From positions 1-64,000 of the forward strand of contig CAJTNN010000006.1 of the NCBI GenBank assembly GCA_910577585.1: a stretch of DNA of 64,000 nucleotides, given 5' to 3'. Both the position numbers and the translations under genes were made by a program. This stretch comes from an uncultured Muribaculaceae bacterium (GTDB taxonomy: Bacteria; Bacteroidota; Bacteroidia; Bacteroidales; Muribaculaceae). The notes beneath the pieces are model-generated. The model saw only the letters and a list, made by a program, of their open reading frames with translations, had not been told where the DNA came from and did no database searches. Below, in pieces: positions 60,716-64,000 of this stretch (its first letter is position 1; every line of letters begins with the position of its first letter).

Positions 60716-61606
60716 ATGATACCAGAACTCTCACCCGACCGAGTGATTCCCCCCTCCGAACTCATAATCAACTCTGACGGAAGCGCATTCCACATCCACC
60801 TGCGTCCCGACCAACTGCGCGACAATATCATACTTGTCGGCGATCCCGGGCGTGTGAGCATGGTGGCCTCATACTTCGACACGATAGACTACGACGTGCA
60901 GTCGCGCGAGTTTCATGCCATCGCCGGCACCTATAAAGGGAAGCCTCTGATGTGCATCTCGCATGGTATAGGGTCTGACAATATAGAGATTGTGGTCACA
61001 GAGCTCGACGCTCTTGCCAATGTGGATTTCGCCACACGCAAGGTGCGCCCAGAACACCGCACGCTGCGCATGGTGCGTGTGGGCACCTCTGGCTCTTTGC
61101 AGGAGGATATACATATCGGTGATTTCGTGATGGCCGCCAAGGGGGTCGGCACCGATGGAATACTCAACTATTATGCCGGTCGCGACAAGGTGTGCGATCT
61201 GGAGTTTGAGCGCGAATTCATGGCCCACACGGGATGGTTGCCATCGTGGGCAGCCCCATATGCTGTGGATGCCGATGCGGAACTTCTGCGTGAGATTGGT
61301 CGCGATGATATGATTCATGGCAATACGATCTCTGCCGTAGGTTTCTATGCCCCGCAGGGGCGCATGGTGCGTCTGCGGTTGGCCGACCCGGACCTGAATG
61401 AGAAGATTGAATCGTTCAGCTACAAGGGTCGACGGGTCACTAATTTCGAGATGGAGTCAGGATGTCTGCAAGGTATGGCACGCCTGCTCGGTCATAAGGC
61501 GATGACTGTGTGCTGCATTATCGCCGAGCGTCGTCTCACGCAGGCTAATCCCGATTACAAGCCGGCTGTGCGCCGATTGATCGAGACTGTGCTTGACAGA
61601 ATCTGA
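60716..61606 (+). CDS. udp: Nucleoside phosphorylase (uridine phosphorylase type)
   Basis: Splits uridine with phosphate to uracil and ribose-1-phosphate in pyrimidine salvage; related members act on purine nucleosides. 296 residues, a little longer than E. coli Udp (253). Motifs: DNIILVGDPGRVSMVASYFD near residue 38, ISHGIGSDNIEIVVTELDAL, VRVGTSGSLQEDI (phosphate site), and FEMESGCLQGMARLLGHKAM with the conserved M-E base-binding pair. No related salvage gene adjoins. Confidence 0.88.
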   Translation: MIPELSPDRVIPPSELIINSDGSAFHIHLRPDQLRDNIILVGDPGRVSMVASYFDTIDYDVQSREFHAIAGTYKGKPLMCISHGIGSDNIEIVVTELDALANVDFATRKVRPEHRTLRMVRVGTSGSLQEDIHIGDFVMAAKGVGTDGILNYYAGRDKVCDLEFEREFMAHTGWLPSWAAPYAVDADAELLREIGRDDMIHGNTISAVGFYAPQGRMVRLRLADPDLNEKIESFSYKGRRVTNFEMESGCLQGMARLLGHKAMTVCCIIAERRLTQANPDYKPAVRRLIETVLDRI

Positions 61607-61645
61607 CTCACGGATTCTTACGCTTAGTAGTTGCTAAGAATTAAA

Positions 61646-61657
61646 TTAAACAACTTC
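61646..61657 (+). repeat. MITE-end-like half site before dprA
   Basis: TTAAACAACTTC, the outer half of the MITE end, 31 bp before the dprA ATG at 61688. Confidence 0.35.
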
Positions 61658-61687
61658 ACTATCTAATCTCCTTGAGCCGCCCCGGTG

Positions 61688-62815
61688 ATGCTGACTAAAG
61701 ATACGGAACTGACCTTTCAGGTGGCCTTCTCAATGCTGAAGGGAGCCTCATATGATGTGTGGCTCGCTCTGCAGGAGAGGGGGATATCACTATCTGACTT
61801 CTTTGAAGCGGATGATATGGCCCTCAGGAATGCTGCCGGCGGCGATAAGATGAGGCTACCTGACCGCTATGCGCGCGATGAGGCAATGGTCAGGGCGCGC
61901 CGCGAACTGGAGTTTACCTCAAAGCATAATATACGTCCGCTATGGGTGGAGGGGGATGATTATCCCTGGCGCATGGTGAATGTGGCCAATCCGCCGCTGG
62001 TGATCTATATGCTGGGCCAGTGCAACCTGAATGTGGAGCATGTGGCGAGTGTGGTGGGCACGCGCAAGCTCACCCCATGCGGAGCCGAATTCACGCGCAG
62101 ATTTGTCGGTGATCTTGCCGGATACTTCCCTGATCTGGTAGTCGTGAGCGGACTGGCTTACGGCACCGATGCCGTGGCGCATCAGGCGGCCCTCGACGCC
62201 GGGGTGCCCACAGTGGGAGTGCTCGCCCATGGACTCGACATGATGTATCCGGCCAGTCATCGCGACCTTGCCAAGCGTATGCTTGCCGCCGGGGGCGGAT
62301 TGATTTCGCAATATCCTTCGGGCACACGCATATACCGCAACAACTTTCTGGAACGCAATCGGATCGTGGCCACACTCTCTGACGCCACAGTAGTGATTGA
62401 GAGTGAGATAAAGGGTGGTGCGATGTCCACAGCCCGCCACGCATTTGAGGCTGACAGAGATGTATATGCCGTGCCCGGGCGGGTGTCGGATCCTATGTCG
62501 GCCGGTTGCAATCATCTTATTCGCAAGCAGCGGGCCTCATTGCTCACTGCGGCAGCCGACCTGATAGAGCGTACGGGCTGGACGCCGCTCGGGGCGCATA
62601 TCAACCCCGACCAGCGGTCGCTCTTCCCCGAACTTGGTGGCGAGCCTAAAGTGATATATGACTATCTTCGTTTCGAGCCCGAACCCCGTGGCGCCGACCA
62701 GATTCACCTGCACACCGGACTCCCTATGGGGCGCCTGCTGAGTCTGCTGGCCGATATGGAATTTGACGGCGTACTGATACGCCATCCCGGCAATCGATTC
62801 AGCGTGGCGCTTTAA
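61688..62815 (+). CDS. dprA: DNA-processing protein DprA
   Basis: Loads RecA on incoming single-stranded DNA during natural transformation and is found widely even in species not known to transform. 375 residues from ATG 61688. An N-terminal SAM-like region is followed by the Rossmann domain with VASVVGTRKLTPCGAEFTRR near 125, VVSGLAYGTDAVAHQAALDA near 158, GVLAHGLDMMYPASHRDLA, and FLERNRIVATLSDATVVIES. A C-terminal winged-helix-like end (LPMGRLLSLLADMEFDGVLI) completes it. The length is usual. Confidence 0.95.
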   Translation: MLTKDTELTFQVAFSMLKGASYDVWLALQERGISLSDFFEADDMALRNAAGGDKMRLPDRYARDEAMVRARRELEFTSKHNIRPLWVEGDDYPWRMVNVANPPLVIYMLGQCNLNVEHVASVVGTRKLTPCGAEFTRRFVGDLAGYFPDLVVVSGLAYGTDAVAHQAALDAGVPTVGVLAHGLDMMYPASHRDLAKRMLAAGGGLISQYPSGTRIYRNNFLERNRIVATLSDATVVIESEIKGGAMSTARHAFEADRDVYAVPGRVSDPMSAGCNHLIRKQRASLLTAAADLIERTGWTPLGAHINPDQRSLFPELGGEPKVIYDYLRFEPEPRGADQIHLHTGLPMGRLLSLLADMEFDGVLIRHPGNRFSVAL

Positions 62816-62849
62816 GGCGCTGTATTGACTCTTTAATGGCTTTGAAGCC

Positions 62850-62894
62850 TTAGGGATCTTAGAGTCTTTAGGGGCCTTAGGGTCTTTAGGGTTA
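62850..62894. repeat. 9-bp TTAGGG-containing tandem repeat
   Basis: Five 9-bp units, TTAGGG + three bases (one unit TTAGAG). The last unit overlaps the stop codon of the convergent thioesterase gene. It lies between two converging genes. Confidence 0.75.
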
Positions 62895-63293
62895 AAGAAA
62901 TCTTTTGAACAGTTGGGCTACCTCTTCGCCTCGGCTCAGCTTGCCGTCGCGAAGCATGACGCATGTCACGCAGGCAGTCGTGACGATGCGCCCTTCTGCA
63001 TTGATGATGTCCTGATGGAATATGAAGCGCGGCCCCTTGCGCTCAAGCGATAGCGCGCTTGTGAATTTCTCGCCGCTGTGCAGCGACTCGATATATTCAA
63101 TGTCAATCTTGCGCACCACGGCATCTATGCCCGCATTGTGCAGGTCGATGAAGGGTATGCCGGCATCGGCGCAGAATTTATGGCGCGTATGCTCCATGTA
63201 GTGCAGATAGTTGGCATTGTTGACTATGGCCTCGGTGTCGAGCTCATAGTCGCGCACCTCCATTTCGAGCGAATAACAATATCTCTTTCTCAT
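62892..63293 (-). CDS. Acyl-CoA thioesterase, 4HBT hot-dog family (YbgC/FadM type)
   Basis: 133 residues. The family opening is LEMEVRDYELDTEAIVNNAN, with the D-x-x-x-x-x-x-V-x-N-x-x-Y-x-x-x-x-E pattern leading into YLHYMEHTRHKFC. Then IDIEYIESLHSGEKF and LERKGPRFIFHQDII complete the hot-dog fold. Hydrolyses acyl-CoA; the natural acyl chain is unknown. Its start overlaps the stop of the membrane-protein gene by 4 bp (ATGA type). Confidence 0.9.
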   Translation of the reverse strand: MRKRYCYSLEMEVRDYELDTEAIVNNANYLHYMEHTRHKFCADAGIPFIDLHNAGIDAVVRKIDIEYIESLHSGEKFTSALSLERKGPRFIFHQDIINAEGRIVTTACVTCVMLRDGKLSRGEEVAQLFKRFL

Positions 63294-63889
63294 TTCCTTT
63301 TGGATGTGGATGACGATGCGGGGGACGATGATGCGGTGCCCCGCTTGTTGGGCACGCCGTGGCGCGCTATGTGTTGGGAGATTTCATTGACAAAGGCCTC
63401 AAAGCGGGCGCGGTTGTCGAAGGCCGAGGCGGGGATGTAGATGAATCCGCGGCCATGCGGGCCTACAGGCACGATGATGCTGTCGGATGCCACCTGATAG
63501 GGGAGCAGTTCGTCGTAGCTGATGCGTTTTACCGTATATTCTTTACGGTAGGGATGCTCAGGGTCATAGTCGTCGTCATCGGGCGAGGAGGCAGCGAAGA
63601 TGCAGGCCTCAATCCCTTCGGCGCCGTGGCGCAGGGAGTGTGGAAGAACGTTGAAAGCGCAGTCGGGGTCAAGACCGAAATTGATGTATAGCATCGCCAT
63701 GAGCATGGGCACGACGATAAACAGCACTATCAGCGCGCATATCACCAGGCGAAGGTCGGAGGCGACGATTCCGGCCACAGTGAGGCATATGATGGTCAGA
63801 AGCAGGAATATGCTCCAGTTGCGGCCGTGGAGCCAATATAGATGGCTGAGCATCTGGGCGGCCGACATTTTGAAGATAGAGGTGTCCAT
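63290..63889 (-). CDS. Two-span membrane protein of unknown function
   Basis: 199 residues from ATG 63889 (TTG at 63895 possible). Two adjacent hydrophobic segments (NWSIFLLLTIICLTVAGIVA and LVICALIVLFIVVPMLMAML) lead a ~130-residue soluble part with an acidic stretch (SSPDDDDYDPEHPY) and VGPHGRGFIYIPASAFDN. The basic Ser-rich tail (SSSPASSSTSKRK) is low-complexity. I recognise no family. It is translationally coupled to the downstream thioesterase. Confidence 0.72.
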   Translation of the reverse strand: MDTSIFKMSAAQMLSHLYWLHGRNWSIFLLLTIICLTVAGIVASDLRLVICALIVLFIVVPMLMAMLYINFGLDPDCAFNVLPHSLRHGAEGIEACIFAASSPDDDDYDPEHPYRKEYTVKRISYDELLPYQVASDSIIVPVGPHGRGFIYIPASAFDNRARFEAFVNEISQHIARHGVPNKRGTASSSPASSSTSKRK

Positions 63890-63900
63890 AGGCAAGGAGG

Positions 63901-64000
63901 TTATTCGAACTGTATCTCGCCGGCATCGCGGCGGTGGCTGATCAGACGGTAGGTCTCGCGGTTGCGTGGCACGAGTGTCTGCAGGTAGCCGGTGCCGGAG
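63901..64000 (-). CDS. C-terminal end of a gene that starts outside the window
   Basis: A minus-strand frame is open from the window edge to the TAA at 63901-63903. The last ~32 residues include PRNRETYRLISHRRDAGEIQ and end FE. Family unknown. It lies 11 bp upstream of the membrane-protein start, so these genes are probably one operon. Confidence 0.55.
   Translation of the reverse strand, partial: SGTGYLQTLVPRNRETYRLISHRRDAGEIQFE

Noticed and set aside
62850..62894. TTAGGG repeats as a telomere-like structure
   Set aside because: Only five units inside a chromosome, with intervening triplets; nothing suggests a linear end.

Overview
The window looks like chromosome of a Bacteroidales bacterium, most likely a gut Muribaculaceae-type genome. 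Reasons: many promoters match the Bacteroidetes pattern (a TTTG/TTG -33 box, about 20 bp, then TAnnTTTG); families such as SO_0444 permease, DUF6150, DUF4143 ATPase and CusCBA are typical of the phylum; the codons are GC-rich for the order. The species is an inference, as no rRNA or marker gene settles it.

Layout. 0-4 kb: end of a yaaA-like gene with an in-frame 33-bp repeat, purC, and GDP-fucose synthesis (gmd-fcl). 4.2-8.6 kb: a secreted deacetylase-like protein, an ornithine-cyclodeaminase-family enzyme and a GH18 hydrolase. 8.5-28.9 kb: a large surface-glycan locus. Its minus arm holds an acyltransferase, a flippase, an FrhB-type Fe-S protein and a pyruvyl transferase. Its plus arm holds ugd, a Wzy-like polymerase, glycosyltransferases, a nucleotidyltransferase/PLP-enzyme fusion followed by licD, an ATP-grasp ligase and a NodB deacetylase. 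A paralogue of the 4.2-kb deacetylase-like gene closes the locus. 29-34.6 kb: CusCBA-type metal efflux. 35-37 kb: a lower-GC nuclease-helicase gene. 37-45 kb: housekeeping and hypothetical genes (DUF805, dicarboxylate symporter, UvrD helicase, M48 protease, DUF3108, DUF6150, AIM24). 45-49 kb: a second metal module (SO_0444 permease, HMA protein, P-type ATPase). 49-56.4 kb: an AT-rich accessory island with a Cys-rich 918-residue protein, a small partner, a DEDDh exonuclease-BRCT protein, an AAA/DUF4143 ATPase and an Abi remnant. The 3' end of a tRNA-Ser(CGA) faces it. 56.6-60.5 kb: the dTDP-rhamnose operon (rfbACDB). 60.7-64 kb: uridine phosphorylase, dprA, a thioesterase and two membrane/unknown genes.

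Together the sugar-nucleotide genes (GDP-fucose, UDP-glucuronate, dTDP-rhamnose) can feed the glycan locus, which carries flippase, polymerase and decoration enzymes (O-acetyl, pyruvyl, phospho-amine). The points most worth following up are: the one-polypeptide NTase/CobD-like enzyme next to LicD; a MITE-like 190-195-bp self-complementary repeat with GTTTAAAC-bearing ends (two full copies, one partial, several single ends in front of start codons); and the AT-rich three-gene island at 49-53.6 kb.
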